In this document: positions 14,817 to 22,558 of the stretch, piece by piece
How the letters are laid out: the number at the start of each line of letters is the position of its first letter
Numbering within the stretch: position 1 is the stretch's first letter
From: Tateyamaria omphalii
Lineage (GTDB): Bacteria > Pseudomonadota > Alphaproteobacteria > Rhodobacterales > Rhodobacteraceae
DNA: 64,000 nucleotides
Reading direction: 5' to 3'
Assembly: GCF_014651375.1 (NCBI RefSeq)
Contig: NZ_BMWT01000002.1
Span: 873,477 to 937,476 of the forward strand
Made by a program: the position numbers and the translations under genes
The notes under the pieces: generated by a model
Databases searched by the model: none
Seen by the model: the letters and a program-made list of their open reading frames with translations, nothing else
Told to the model about the DNA's origin: nothing

Positions 14817-16499
14817 TTACGGCTCAAAGGTCTTTCTGGGTTGTGCTTGTCCAACTGGCCGATTTAGCCGCTTTTGATCCGGCTGGCGGATGCTTCGAGG
14901 TTCGCGATGCGGTGCCTCAACTCGCTGCTGCTTTGGACCAAAGCTTCCGTCCAGCGCGCTTGATGCCCGTGATCGTTCAAGGATTTCATCCAGCAGTTCA
15001 ACAGCTCTTGTTGCAATTTCGCCGATGCCAGCACGCAGCTTGTCAAGTCCGATGAGAAATTTGCGCTGGTCTTCCTCAAGAGAGCTTCGCAGCGTTTCAA
15101 TTCGGCTTCCGAGCGCTCCAAAGCGGCTACGGATTGTTCGCAGGTAGCGGTCAACTCTTCTACGCAACCCAACAATTCTTTTTCCAGAGGCGTTAGCATC
15201 TATCGGCTCTCCCTTGGTGATTTCACGCAAACGCTGCCTGACCTTGACCGCAGCGGACATGGCACGACTTCGCTGCCTGGAGGGTGCCGAAACACCTGAC
15301 CAATTCCGCCAAGGCCAGTGGTAACTTCCACCCTCGGCGTTGACGGAACCGAGGTTTGTGGAGGTTGCGATGGAAGGAGCATCAAGGCAATCAGGACGCC
15401 CATGATGCCGCTGATCATGGCTCCGACCATCATTGGAGCCAGCAGCGTCAGTATCCCATCCCTGATCCAACCGATCCGCACTTGCTTCATCAGGTCGGCG
15501 GCCGTTTCTGCTTTTTCTGTCCAGCGTTCGCAGTTCTGGATCTGGAGCAATATCCGCTGGTCCAACGTCGTTGTTAGGGCGTCGATATCTTGAGAGGTTG
15601 TACGCAGCGCGTTTGTCGAAAGCTCTTTGATATCTTTGGTGAAGTTCTCCAGCTCCGAAGCCAGCGAGTCGAGCTGAAGGTCTGCGCTCTCCGCCATCTT
15701 CTGACGCAAGCGCTGCTTCAACTGTTGTTTCGACGGTCCATTTTTCATCGAAAATCGCCCCTTTCAAACGAAACCGCTCCTTGCTTTCAGGGTCAAACGC
15801 AGTGATGTACTTCTTTCCCAGGCGCGGCGTCTCCCAGCCCATCTCGTGCATAGCAACGACCAGCGTAGAACGGTCGACGATCAGGCCTTCTTCGACCAGC
15901 TCGAAGAGCTGTTCATGCAAGCCCTCTCTGGTCTTCGCACGAGTTGGAGCCTCGACTGTGATCTTGGCGTCTTGCTGCCGCTTTGGATCGCGTGGATCGG
16001 CCCAAGAGTGCCTGTGGTTCAGCATATCCGCGAGGGCATCGAACTGCGGTTGGTGTCCCGGCCTCGCTATGTTCATGCTGTTGCCACTCGTGAGCTCTTG
16101 CCTTGGGACAACGAAGTGAAGTTCGACACGATCCATATGGGAGTGAGATACCCACAAGCAGTCAAATTGGTGGTCTTGCAGTCCAGCGAAAGCCAGCTCC
16201 TCAAAGAGCTGCATTACTTCGCGCTGCTGTTGATCAGTTGGAGCGTCTTCGCGTGCAAATGAGACCACACCTGATGTGTAAGTCCATTTATGTCGGCACG
16301 TATCGATGAGATGGATAGTGCGTTCAGGGTCACCGGCTAGAACCTCTGGGCGAGGGGAACGGTTGACCATTTTGGGATAGCCGTCATCACCGTAAATCAC
16401 GTCTCGATTATTGTCGTATGCGACGACCTCGGTTGCGACCAGATATTGAACTGGTCCCGCCCCACCGCCTTTCCCGTTTGAGAAGAAACGGATCATCAT
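14817..16499 (-). CDS. relaxase of the ColE1 MbeA family
   Basis: This is a 560-residue protein. The start MMIRFFSNGKGGGAGPVQYL, then TYTSGVVSFA near residue 76 and LWVSHSHMDRVELHFVVPRQEL near 118, align by eye with MbeA of ColE1. The signature there is His...Glu-Leu-Asn; here it reads His...Glu-Leu-His. The enzyme nicks the transfer origin and pilots the strand in conjugative mobilization. After about residue 280 the sequence turns low-complexity because two other genes (15200-15748 and 14864-15199) use the same DNA in another frame. Its ATG overlaps the mobC stop. Confidence 0.88.
   Translation of the reverse strand: MMIRFFSNGKGGGAGPVQYLVATEVVAYDNNRDVIYGDDGYPKMVNRSPRPEVLAGDPERTIHLIDTCRHKWTYTSGVVSFAREDAPTDQQQREVMQLFEELAFAGLQDHQFDCLWVSHSHMDRVELHFVVPRQELTSGNSMNIARPGHQPQFDALADMLNHRHSWADPRDPKRQQDAKITVEAPTRAKTREGLHEQLFELVEEGLIVDRSTLVVAMHEMGWETPRLGKKYITAFDPESKERFRLKGAIFDEKWTVETTVEAALASEDGGERRPSARLAGFGAGELHQRYQRAFDKRAAYNLSRYRRPNNDVGPADIAPDPELRTLDRKSRNGRRPDEASADRLDQGWDTDAAGSNDGRSHDQRHHGRPDCLDAPSIATSTNLGSVNAEGGSYHWPWRNWSGVSAPSRQRSRAMSAAVKVRQRLREITKGEPIDANASGKRIVGLRRRVDRYLRTIRSRFGALGSRIETLRSSLEEDQRKFLIGLDKLRAGIGEIATRAVELLDEILERSRASSALDGSFGPKQQRVEAPHREPRSIRQPDQKRLNRPVGQAQPRKTFEP
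14864..15199 (-). CDS. MbeD/MobD-like mobilization protein, nested in the relaxase gene
   Basis: This is a 111-residue, almost wholly helical protein. Its start, LTPLEKELLGCVEELTATCE, resembles the MbeD/MobD family (…ELEKQLL.AL..L…). It lies entirely within the relaxase gene in a different frame, and its ATG follows the stop of the mbeB-like gene directly (TAGATG). The nested position is as in ColE1, where mbeD helps entry or mobilization. The position and the family resemblance support each other. Confidence 0.72.
   Translation of the reverse strand: MLTPLEKELLGCVEELTATCEQSVAALERSEAELKRCEALLRKTSANFSSDLTSCVLASAKLQQELLNCWMKSLNDHGHQARWTEALVQSSSELRHRIANLEASASRIKSG
15200..15748 (-). CDS. MbeB-like mobilization protein, nested in the relaxase gene
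   Basis: This 182-residue protein is read in a second frame within the relaxase gene. It has an N-terminal coiled coil (about 5-85: SLASELENFTKDIKELSTN, ERWTEKAETAADLMKQV) and then one or two membrane segments (about 98-125: LLAPMMVGAMISGIMGVLIA). The end is poor in structure. A helical N-terminus followed by a membrane anchor is the build of MbeB of ColE1, which brings the relaxosome to the membrane. A well-formed transmembrane protein in the alternative frame argues that the nested gene is real. Confidence 0.75.
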   Translation of the reverse strand: MKNGPSKQQLKQRLRQKMAESADLQLDSLASELENFTKDIKELSTNALRTTSQDIDALTTTLDQRILLQIQNCERWTEKAETAADLMKQVRIGWIRDGILTLLAPMMVGAMISGIMGVLIALMLLPSQPPQTSVPSTPRVEVTTGLGGIGQVFRHPPGSEVVPCPLRSRSGSVCVKSPRESR

Positions 16500-16951
16500 T
16501 GCGCATCCTCCCGACCACTGATTTCGAGCAGCTCAGCCATTCGACGATCAATTGCGACTAAGGCTGCAATCATCGCAGTTGTTTCCATTTGTCGGATGCT
16601 TGACCGGCGAGATAGCTCCTCCCGCGCTTTGCTGGCAAGTTGCTGGACGTCACGGGTTGTTCGCCCCACGGCGCGTGCGATGTCTGGCTCTATTGTTGGC
16701 ATCGGCTTTCGACGCTTGGCATCCGCCAGCCCAAGCGCCTCGCGCAGCAATTGAGACGCCGACACGCCGGCAGCGTCTGCCTTGGCTTTGATCTCGGCTT
16801 TCTCCGTCTTGGTGCAACGAAGATCGACCTTCTCTGACAGCATTTCTTCATTGGAACCGGTCTTTTCGGTGGGGTTGGTAGGGGAGGCGCGCCTCCCATG
16901 CCTGCCCGCGTCGCCAGACGTGGGTACACTTGCTGTCTTTTCATTACGCAC
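16496..16951 (-). CDS. MobC/MbeC mobilization accessory protein
   Basis: This is a 151-residue protein. The middle part, EKVDLRCTKTEKAEIKAKADAAGVSASQLLREALG, is the ribbon-helix-helix-like core of MbeC/MobC proteins, which open DNA at the transfer origin for the relaxase. Its stop overlaps the relaxase start (ATGA), which is the mbeC-mbeA order of ColE1. GTG is the apparent start, and an ATG inside is possible because the first 35 residues look disordered. It overlaps the preceding HTH gene by eight bases. Confidence 0.85.
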   Translation of the reverse strand: MRNEKTASVPTSGDAGRHGRRASPTNPTEKTGSNEEMLSEKVDLRCTKTEKAEIKAKADAAGVSASQLLREALGLADAKRRKPMPTIEPDIARAVGRTTRDVQQLASKAREELSRRSSIRQMETTAMIAALVAIDRRMAELLEISGREDAQ

Positions 16952-17702
16952 GATGTCGCCCTCTAACTGCTACACCATCGCCAAATTGCCTTTCAAGAAG
17001 CCAACGCGCATAGGCCTCAACCCGAGCGAGCGTCTGTGGGTAACTCGGTACCCACCGATAAGGCCACAACAGCCCCGTTTTCCCACCTTCGGTGACACCC
17101 ATCGCGAGAACTTGGATTGGCGGCAAATTCCACTCGGCCAGCTTCTGATCCCAATCGAAAAGTTCGTCAGTCATGTCTTCAGAAATGAATCTTAAAGACG
17201 TGACTGGATGCGCCGAATTTCGTTGATCTGCATTTCCGTCAGAGTCCTTCTTCTGGTTAGGATTCTGGTTATTATAGAAAGGCTCATCCGTGATCTCTTG
17301 AAAGCCCTTCCTTGATCCTTTGGATGCCGGGGAATGTGCGTCTAAAGGATCGTCGGTGGACTTTTGAGACATCTCGTCATGGCAATCTGGTACCGTCTCC
17401 AGCGTGGTCACTTTTTCTGGCCAGCGAAGCCGGTACTTTGTGAATTGGCCAGTACCTCGGCCATCTGTTCGCTCGAGCCAACCAGCGGTCTCGAGCTCCA
17501 GAATTCCCCTCTTGACGGAAGAGACTGAGTAGCCAGAAACGGTCGCAATTTTCGGGACGGCTGGACACATCAAACCCGTCTTCTTGTTCCGAAAACGGAG
17601 CGCAAGGACGATGCCGATAATCCGAGCACAACTGCTCAGCCGCGCGGTTACTAGCAACGTACTCCAATGAGCGTGATGGGGAGAATTAGACATGCCGAGC
17701 AT
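16944..17702 (-). CDS. helix-turn-helix protein, possibly replication-related
   Basis: This 252-residue protein can also start at 17693 (MSNSPHH). Residues 20-105 carry a winged helix of the HTH_36 type: IGIVLALRFRNKKTGLMCPAVPKIATVSGYSVSSVKRGILELETAGWLER. A Ser/Asn-rich linker follows, and then a C-terminal block with DELFDWDQKLAEWNLPPIQVLAMG and YARWLLERQFG. Such proteins are common on plasmids and integrative elements as replication or regulatory proteins. The sequence does not decide between these. It heads the mob operon, and a dyad (17716-17739) lies just before its start. Confidence 0.65.
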   Translation of the reverse strand: MLGMSNSPHHAHWSTLLVTARLSSCARIIGIVLALRFRNKKTGLMCPAVPKIATVSGYSVSSVKRGILELETAGWLERTDGRGTGQFTKYRLRWPEKVTTLETVPDCHDEMSQKSTDDPLDAHSPASKGSRKGFQEITDEPFYNNQNPNQKKDSDGNADQRNSAHPVTSLRFISEDMTDELFDWDQKLAEWNLPPIQVLAMGVTEGGKTGLLWPYRWVPSYPQTLARVEAYARWLLERQFGDGVAVRGRHRA

Positions 17703-17715
17703 GCATGGCGGCTGA

Positions 17716-17739
17716 TTGTGGCAAACATGCATGCCACAA
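17716..17739. promoter_or_regulatory. perfect dyad before the HTH gene
   Basis: The arms TTGTGGCA (17716-17723) and TGCCACAA (17732-17739) are perfect inverted repeats with an eight-base spacer containing ATGCA. It lies 14 bases upstream of the HTH gene start. It could be an operator for that protein, or part of a transfer or replication origin of the element. Confidence 0.5.
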
Positions 17740-17820
17740 CCGCTCTGGTTTAATGAAGGTCTGCAAGGCAATTCCTCTCTGTTGACCAAAAGCGATTGGT
17801 GCTCCGGGCCGCAATGTCGA

Positions 17821-17849
17821 TTGTACTTCGCGGAGAAATTCGCTATCTT
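17821..17849 (+). promoter_or_regulatory. candidate sigma70-type promoter for a small RNA
   Basis: TTGTAC at 17821-17826 and TATCTT at 17844-17849 are 17 bases apart. The promoter points right, against the flanking minus-strand genes. It is followed within 60 bases by a terminator hairpin. Confidence 0.35.
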
Positions 17850-17854
17850 GCAGT

Positions 17855-17900
17855 GGTCGAGACTACGAGCGAAGCCCTGCGAAAGCGGGGTTTTGTTTTT
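17855..17900 (+). ncRNA. candidate short antisense RNA
   Basis: A transcript starting about six bases after the candidate promoter would be some 45 bases long. It would end at the hairpin CCCTGC-GAAA-GCGGGG (17875-17890) with TTTTGTTTTT behind it. It would be complementary to the leader of the HTH gene. Short counter-transcribed RNAs of this kind control rep genes on plasmids. No sequence match to a known RNA was recognised; the call rests on layout only. Confidence 0.35.
17875..17900 (+). terminator. rho-independent terminator on the plus strand
   Basis: A six-pair stem closed by a GAAA loop is followed by TTTTGTTTTT. There is no annotated plus-strand gene in front of it, which is the main hint of a small RNA here. 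Confidence 0.55.
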
Positions 17901-18106
17901 CAAGCGACCTGGGTGGTCTGCACCGTGTTTTCGTCGATCCAGTCGTTAAGCGCTTCTCCACTGTATTTCACGCACCTGCCCATCTTGATGTAGGCGGGTC
18001 CAAATCGGCGATGTCGCCATTGGGCACGTTTTTCCTTCGAACCAATGACGTCCAGCTCAAGGTCATCATCGTCATACAAATGTTCTGGATCAAAGAACTC
18101 AGCCAC
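17900..18106 (-). CDS. AlpA/excisionase-like DNA-binding protein
   Basis: This is a 68-residue protein. Its second half, RRFGPAYIKMGRCVKYSGEALNDWIDEN, is the MerR-like helix-turn-helix of AlpA and phage excisionase proteins. These often control the integrase of P4-type elements. The GTG start has a strong AAGGAGGGG about five bases before it. It is divergent from an XRE gene, and the two share a 110-base control region. Confidence 0.8.
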   Translation of the reverse strand: MAEFFDPEHLYDDDDLELDVIGSKEKRAQWRHRRFGPAYIKMGRCVKYSGEALNDWIDENTVQTTQVA

Positions 18107-18133
18107 GGCTGCCCCTCCTTAGTTTTGTTTCGC

Positions 18134-18190
18134 TTGCGTAGATTCATACTTGCGCAATCACACTTGTGAATAATAAAATGCAATTGCGTA
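18134..18190. promoter_or_regulatory. shared control region with repeated TTGCGYA
   Basis: TTGCGTA occurs at 18134-18140 and 18184-18190, TTGCGCA at 18150-18156, and a related TTGTGAA at 18164-18170. These sit between the divergent AlpA-like and XRE genes, so they are candidate operator half-sites for one or both regulators. Confidence 0.4.
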
Positions 18191-18216
18191 ATTTATTACT
18201 CAATTCAGGAGCTCAA

Positions 18217-18831
18217 ATGGCTGAATTCTTCTTTGGTGGGCGTACACAGGCGGAGAAAGATGAGAATGCTAGGCTTGAAGAGCTGCATCAGGCAGAAGAT
18301 GACCGGCTGACCCAAGAGCTTATCGATCAAAGCAAGTTCGAACATCGCCTGGCAAGGCTTCGACCTCACCTAGGCTTGGCTCGCATGCGCTCAGAACTCG
18401 GTATTTCGCAAGAGAAGATGGCGCAGATCTGTGGCGTGACCCGACGAACCTACCAATTCTACGAAGGTGGCGAAAAGGCCATTCCAAGCAATGTGTTATG
18501 CAGGCTTGGGGCGACATATGAATTTGACATGCACGAGTTGTTTGCTGGAAAGCCGCATTCCAACAACTTGCATGTCCACGCCAGGACGGCCGAAGTCACT
18601 GCCGCCGTCGTGCTTCACCTCATCGACAAATTCCCACGTATGGAAATGGATGAAATGCAGCGGATCGCTATGGAGTTCGCGAGAACCCATCGGGGTGCTG
18701 GACGGCTTTCGACAGCTGACCTGATCGAGTCGATCCACATTGTGACGGGCGAAAAATACGTGGAGCTTGAGAAATCTTACTTTGAAGTGACTGGCGAACT
18801 CAGCAGCGACTACATGGAAGAAGACACGTAG
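18217..18831 (+). CDS. XRE-family transcriptional regulator of the element
   Basis: This is a 204-residue protein. A charged N-terminal helix (about 10-45) precedes a Cro/C1 helix-turn-helix at about 55-110 (LGLARMRSELGISQEKMAQICGVTRRTYQFYEGGEKAIPSNVLCRL). The C-terminus is not recognised. The ATG at 18217 is chosen because AGGAG lies six bases before it; upstream codons lack a site. It is divergent from the AlpA-like gene, and its 3' end overlaps the convergent integrase gene by 22 bases, so it probably controls excision. Confidence 0.85.
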   Translation: MAEFFFGGRTQAEKDENARLEELHQAEDDRLTQELIDQSKFEHRLARLRPHLGLARMRSELGISQEKMAQICGVTRRTYQFYEGGEKAIPSNVLCRLGATYEFDMHELFAGKPHSNNLHVHARTAEVTAAVVLHLIDKFPRMEMDEMQRIAMEFARTHRGAGRLSTADLIESIHIVTGEKYVELEKSYFEVTGELSSDYMEEDT

Positions 18832-19985
18832 GTGCTCCACTCGGACAAGAGTTTCCGCCGTTTCTCAAGCAAATCGCTTCTGGCGTATGCGCGCTCAACC
18901 TCACTCCCGACCTGATGCGCCAAGCTCATTTCAGCAAGTTCGCGGCTGTAGCCAGGTTGCTCGGTCGCCCAATCCCTAAATGTCGACCGAAAACCGTGAA
19001 CGGTGATGCCCTCAACTTTCATGCGGCGCAGCAACATTAACATGGACATATTGGACATGGGACGATGCCGTTTCTGACCTTCGAAAACGACATCTGATCT
19101 CAAAGCTTTGAGCGGCTCGATTATCGTAAGCATCTCCGCTGTCAGCGGAACACGATGCTCTTGATCTGCCTTCATGCGCTCAGCCGGAACGGTCCAAAGC
19201 TTCTGATCGAAATCAAACTCCTCCCAGCGGGCGTTCAAAACCTCGCTGGTACGGCTCGCCGTCAAACAGGTGAACATCAGCGCTTTTGCCGCCATGGCGT
19301 CTTTCGTTGCAAGCTGTGCGTAGAAGTCGGGAACATCCTTCCAGCTCATCGCCTTGTGGTGCTGCACCTTCTGTTTGACCTGCGGCAGAACGCGCGCGTC
19401 TCGGATCGTTGTCACGGGGTTCTCGCCATCTCTGAAACCTTTGGATTTCGCTACGTCCAGAACAGCTTTGATCCGCTGCGCAAGGCGCTTGGCCGTTTCG
19501 TGTTTCTCGGTCCAAACCGGAAGCAGGACTTGTAACACCTCCGGCTGGCCAACCTCTGAGACAGGGAGCCGTCCGATCTTTGGGAATGCGTACTCGGCAA
19601 GTGTATTGATCCATTGCTGACCGTGCTTCGGATTCTTCCAGGTCGGCAGGCGCTCGATGTGAACTTGTCGCGCGATCTCTTCGAAACATGGGATTTCTTG
19701 CCGTCCATTGTATCTTGGGTTGATGCCTCGCTTCGCCAACCGCCGATATTCCAAGGCGCGGTCACGTGCTTCATTCAGGGTTACGACGTCCGCGCCGCCA
19801 AGTCCGAAGTCGGTCCGCAAGGGCTTGCCTTCACGGTTGCGCTGGCCCTTCACTGTGACACGTACAATCCAGCGCCTCGCGCCGGATGGATCGACCACAA
19901 GGTACAAGCCGCTCCCGTCGCCGTGGCGACCAGGGCCGAGGGTTCGCACCAGATTCTTCGTCAACTTTCCGCTCAGAGCAGCCAT
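18810..19985 (-). CDS. P4-type tyrosine recombinase/integrase
   Basis: This is a 391-residue protein. The N-terminal arm-binding domain (LTKNLVRTLGPGRHGDGSGLYLVVDPSGARRWIVR) is of the DUF4102 type. The catalytic domain shows TASRTSEVLNARW (Arg), HGFRSTFRDWA (His-x-x-Arg) and, near the end, LAHQVGSEVERAYARS with the second His and the Tyr nucleophile. All catalytic residues appear present. It inserts the element at the tRNA-Ser 3' end, whose repeat lies 147 bases upstream of its start. Confidence 0.95.
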   Translation of the reverse strand: MAALSGKLTKNLVRTLGPGRHGDGSGLYLVVDPSGARRWIVRVTVKGQRNREGKPLRTDFGLGGADVVTLNEARDRALEYRRLAKRGINPRYNGRQEIPCFEEIARQVHIERLPTWKNPKHGQQWINTLAEYAFPKIGRLPVSEVGQPEVLQVLLPVWTEKHETAKRLAQRIKAVLDVAKSKGFRDGENPVTTIRDARVLPQVKQKVQHHKAMSWKDVPDFYAQLATKDAMAAKALMFTCLTASRTSEVLNARWEEFDFDQKLWTVPAERMKADQEHRVPLTAEMLTIIEPLKALRSDVVFEGQKRHRPMSNMSMLMLLRRMKVEGITVHGFRSTFRDWATEQPGYSRELAEMSLAHQVGSEVERAYARSDLLEKRRKLLSEWSTYVSSSM

Positions 19986-20131
19986 AAAATACCACGTTTT
20001 CTACCACGCAACGAATAGAAATGAGTCTAATCGAAGAAAACTCAATAGCAACAACCAATGCGTATAAATCAACAAAAACAGCCCCATAGGGGGCCATAAA
20101 GCACCCAACGCAATTGAGTGAAAATGGTGGG

Positions 20132-20221
20132 TGGCGGAGACGAAGGGATTCGAACCCTCGAGACCCTTCCGGGCCTACTCCCTTAGCAGGGGAGCGCCTT
20201 CGACCACTCGGCCACGTCTCC
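20132..20221 (-). tRNA. tRNA-Ser (anticodon GCT)
   Basis: On the minus strand the 90-base sequence begins GGAGACG and ends CGTCTCCGCCA, so the acceptor stem pairs and CCA is encoded. The anticodon stem CTCCC/GGGAG encloses CTGCTAA, giving anticodon GCT. The long variable arm is typical of class II serine tRNAs. The T arm contains GGTTCGAAT. Its 3' end serves as the integration site of the island. Confidence 0.97.
20133..20148. repeat. right attachment repeat, inside the tRNA-Ser 3' end
   Basis: This is the second copy of the 16-base repeat found at 813-828. It covers the 3' acceptor strand and the outer part of the T arm. The tRNA stays complete after integration. Confidence 0.85.
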
Positions 20222-20416
20222 GTTGACCCGTCTATCGTTCCACTCTGGTCAGGGCAAGCAGAAAGCAAAGCGCATTCCAGATCACCGTGCAGATGCAAAT
20301 TGATGCAACATGATGTGCACGAGAGGAAGCGAACAAGAGAATCCTTGCAATGGAACATGATTCAACCCTGAATTGAAAAGCGCCATTTGCGCGACACTTC
20401 AACCCGGGAAAAGACA

Positions 20417-21421
20417 ATGTCAAAACATACAGCGATATCTTGGTTTTTTAACGAGCGCCCTACCGATGTATTTACGACAGAAACCCTCACACTGCGGGAA
20501 CACAAACTGACGGACCTTTTGGAAGGTCAGTTCAAAGTGAAAACACACTACCTTTCCTTAGACGCCACGAACCGAGTTTGGGTCTCGGATTGGGACATTT
20601 ACATGGATCCGGTCCGTCTCGGAGAGCCCATGCGGGGCTTTGTCGTAGGTGAGGTGACAGAAAGCAGGAACGCGAATTTTCCAGTTGGCAGCTTTGCGTC
20701 CGGCATGGCCTCCTGGTCCAATCACGTGATCGGAGACGAGACAACGTTCATGCCATTCCCTGTCCGGGATGATTTGGGGCAGGCCTTTGCCGTGACGAGT
20801 ATTGCAGGGCCCACTGCACATGTTGGTTTGCATCACATTGGCGAGTTGCAGGAAAATGAAACGATTGTGGTCAGTGGTGCCGCAGGTGCAGTCGGATTGA
20901 TGGTCTGTCAGTTGGCAAAGCGAAAGGGATGTCGCGTGATTGGCATTGCTGGCTCTGACGAAAAATGCCGGATGCTCATTGACGACTTCGACATTGACGC
21001 TGCCATCAATTACAAAACGCAGGATGTCACCGAAGCACTGGGCAAGGTCTGTCCGGACGGTATCGATCTGTGCTTCGAAAACGTCGGTGGCGAGATACTT
21101 GATGCGTCGCTCACGCACATGCGTGATTACGGTCGTGTTGTGATTTGCGGCCTGATCTCAAGCTATACGGCGAAAGACCCGGTGCCTGGGCCCTATATGT
21201 TTCGCAACATTATCATGCGCCGCCTGAGCATGCGTGGCTTCGTCATTCTCGACTATATGGACCTGATGCCAAAAGTGATGAATGACCTTGGCGAGTGGGT
21301 GCAAGCAGGCGAGCTTCGACTACCGCTTCATGTGGTGGATGGACTGGAAAACGCAGTGGACGCCGTGAATCTTCTGTATACCGGTGGCAACACAGGCAAA
21401 GTGCTCGTGCGGATGGTGTAA
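20417..21421 (+). CDS. NADP-dependent oxidoreductase, MDR superfamily (CurA/YncB type)
   Basis: This 334-residue medium-chain reductase lacks the catalytic zinc ligands. The nucleotide-binding turn is VVSGAAGAVGLMVCQLAKRKGCRVIGIAGS near residue 150. The N-terminal part (NRVWVSDWDIYMDPVRLGEPMRG) is that of the CurA/leukotriene-B4 dehydrogenase-like group, which reduces double bonds of enones with NADPH. The ATG at 20417 is preferred because the protein then begins as the family does and GGGAAAA precedes it. Its substrate is unknown. Confidence 0.88.
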   Translation: MSKHTAISWFFNERPTDVFTTETLTLREHKLTDLLEGQFKVKTHYLSLDATNRVWVSDWDIYMDPVRLGEPMRGFVVGEVTESRNANFPVGSFASGMASWSNHVIGDETTFMPFPVRDDLGQAFAVTSIAGPTAHVGLHHIGELQENETIVVSGAAGAVGLMVCQLAKRKGCRVIGIAGSDEKCRMLIDDFDIDAAINYKTQDVTEALGKVCPDGIDLCFENVGGEILDASLTHMRDYGRVVICGLISSYTAKDPVPGPYMFRNIIMRRLSMRGFVILDYMDLMPKVMNDLGEWVQAGELRLPLHVVDGLENAVDAVNLLYTGGNTGKVLVRMV

Positions 21422-21457
21422 AAAAACTGGCAGGGCGCGTTGAAACGTTGCGCGCCC
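21421..21457 (-). terminator. terminator of ychF
   Basis: The arms GGGCGCG (21433-21439) and CGCGCCC (21451-21457) form a hairpin right after the ychF stop. On the minus strand a run of T follows a few bases later (A-run at 21420-21426). Confidence 0.55.
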
Positions 21458-21463
21458 GGCTCC

Positions 21464-22558
21464 TTAAGAATGCAGAAAATGCATCACATCACCATCCTTG
21501 ACGACATACCCCTTCCCTTCAGCCCGCATCTTTCCAGCCTCTTTGGCGGCTTGCTCGCCGCCCAATGTCACATAATCGTCGTAAGCAATTGTCTCGGCAC
21601 GAATGAAACCCTTTTCGAAATCGCCATGTATGACCCCAGCAGCCTTTGGCGCAGATGTCCCGGACTTGATCGTCCAGGCACGCGCTTCCTTGGGGCCAAC
21701 GGTAAAGTATGTTTCAAGGTGCAAAAGATCATACCCCGCGCGGATCAACCGATCCAGACCTGGTTCGGACAGGCCCATTTCCTCGAGAAACATACGCGCT
21801 TCCTCGTCCTCAAGTTGGCTGATTTCCTCTTCGATCTGCGCCGAAATTACAACATGGCTGTTGCCCTGGCCAGCTGCCATATCCGCCACCTTGGTGGAAT
21901 GGGCGTTCCCTTCGGCCGCTTCGGCTTCACCAACATTGCAAACGTAAAGAACGGGCTTGCTGGTAAGCAATTGCAGCATGGTCCATGCCCTGACATCTTC
22001 ATCATCGACCTCGACCACGCGGGCTGGTTGACCATCCTCCAACGCAGCAAGCGCAGTCTTCATCAAACGCTCCTGCTGGACGGCTTCCTTGTCACCGCCC
22101 CGGACTTTGCGCACGATATTTTGCAGGCGCTTTTCCAAGCTTTCGATGTCTGCAAGCATCAATTCAGTCTCAATGGTTTCTGCATCGGCAACCGGATCGA
22201 CACGACCATCGACATGGGTCACGTCACCATCTTCGAAACAGCGTAAAACATGAGCGATTGCATCAACCTCGCGAATGTTGGCCAGGAATTGGTTTCCCAA
22301 GCCTTCACCTTTTGATGCGCCTTTGACCAACCCGGCAATATCGACAAAAGTCATTCGGGTCGGAATGATCTGCTTGGATGCAGCGATGGCCGCCAGTCTG
22401 TCTAAGCGCGCGTCAGGTACCGCAACCTCACCCACATTCGGCTCGATTGTGCAAAAGGGAAAATTCGCTGCTTGCGCAACCGCCGTTTTGGTCAACGCGT
22501 TGAACAATGTCGACTTACCCACATTCGGTAAGCCCACGATTCCCATCTTGAAACCCAT
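21464..22558 (-). CDS. ychF: ribosome-associated ATPase YchF
   Basis: This 364-residue Obg-family P-loop protein, which prefers ATP, has the G1 loop [15 protein letters not shown] at residues 8-22. G3 is [20 protein letters not shown] near residue 70, the N-terminal domain has the inserted coiled coil, and the C-terminus is TGS-like ([32 protein letters not shown]). Length and motifs are standard. The protein binds ribosomes and takes part in stress responses. It stands alone. Confidence 0.97.
   Translation of the reverse strand: MGFKMGIVGLPNVGKSTLFNALTKTAVAQAANFPFCTIEPNVGEVAVPDARLDRLAAIAASKQIIPTRMTFVDIAGLVKGASKGEGLGNQFLANIREVDAIAHVLRCFEDGDVTHVDGRVDPVADAETIETELMLADIESLEKRLQNIVRKVRGGDKEAVQQERLMKTALAALEDGQPARVVEVDDEDVRAWTMLQLLTSKPVLYVCNVGEAEAAEGNAHSTKVADMAAGQGNSHVVISAQIEEEISQLEDEEARMFLEEMGLSEPGLDRLIRAGYDLLHLETYFTVGPKEARAWTIKSGTSAPKAAGVIHGDFEKGFIRAETIAYDDYVTLGGEQAAKEAGKMRAEGKGYVVKDGDVMHFLHS

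Larger units (their letters stand above)
813..20148. mobile_element. integrative mobilizable element in tRNA-Ser(GCT), about 19.3 kb
   Basis: The limits are the 16-bp direct repeats at 813-828 and 20133-20148. Inside the right end sits a P4-type integrase, next to an XRE regulator and an AlpA-like gene. Further in are a ColE1-like mobilization cassette, a ParA-like operon, an uncharacterised nuclease-like module and a type I restriction-modification operon with an AAA/HNH pair. No type IV secretion genes are present, so transfer would need a helper: an integrative mobilizable element, not a self-transmissible one. The limits are seen directly; mobility is inferred from family knowledge. Confidence 0.85.

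Noticed and set aside
17716-17993. Small plus-strand open frames between the HTH and AlpA-like genes
   Set aside because: No domain or ribosome-binding site, and a terminator hairpin lies within; a small RNA is the better reading.
813-20148. CRISPR array or insertion sequences in the island
   Set aside because: No regularly spaced repeats, transposase genes or terminal inverted repeats of IS type were seen.
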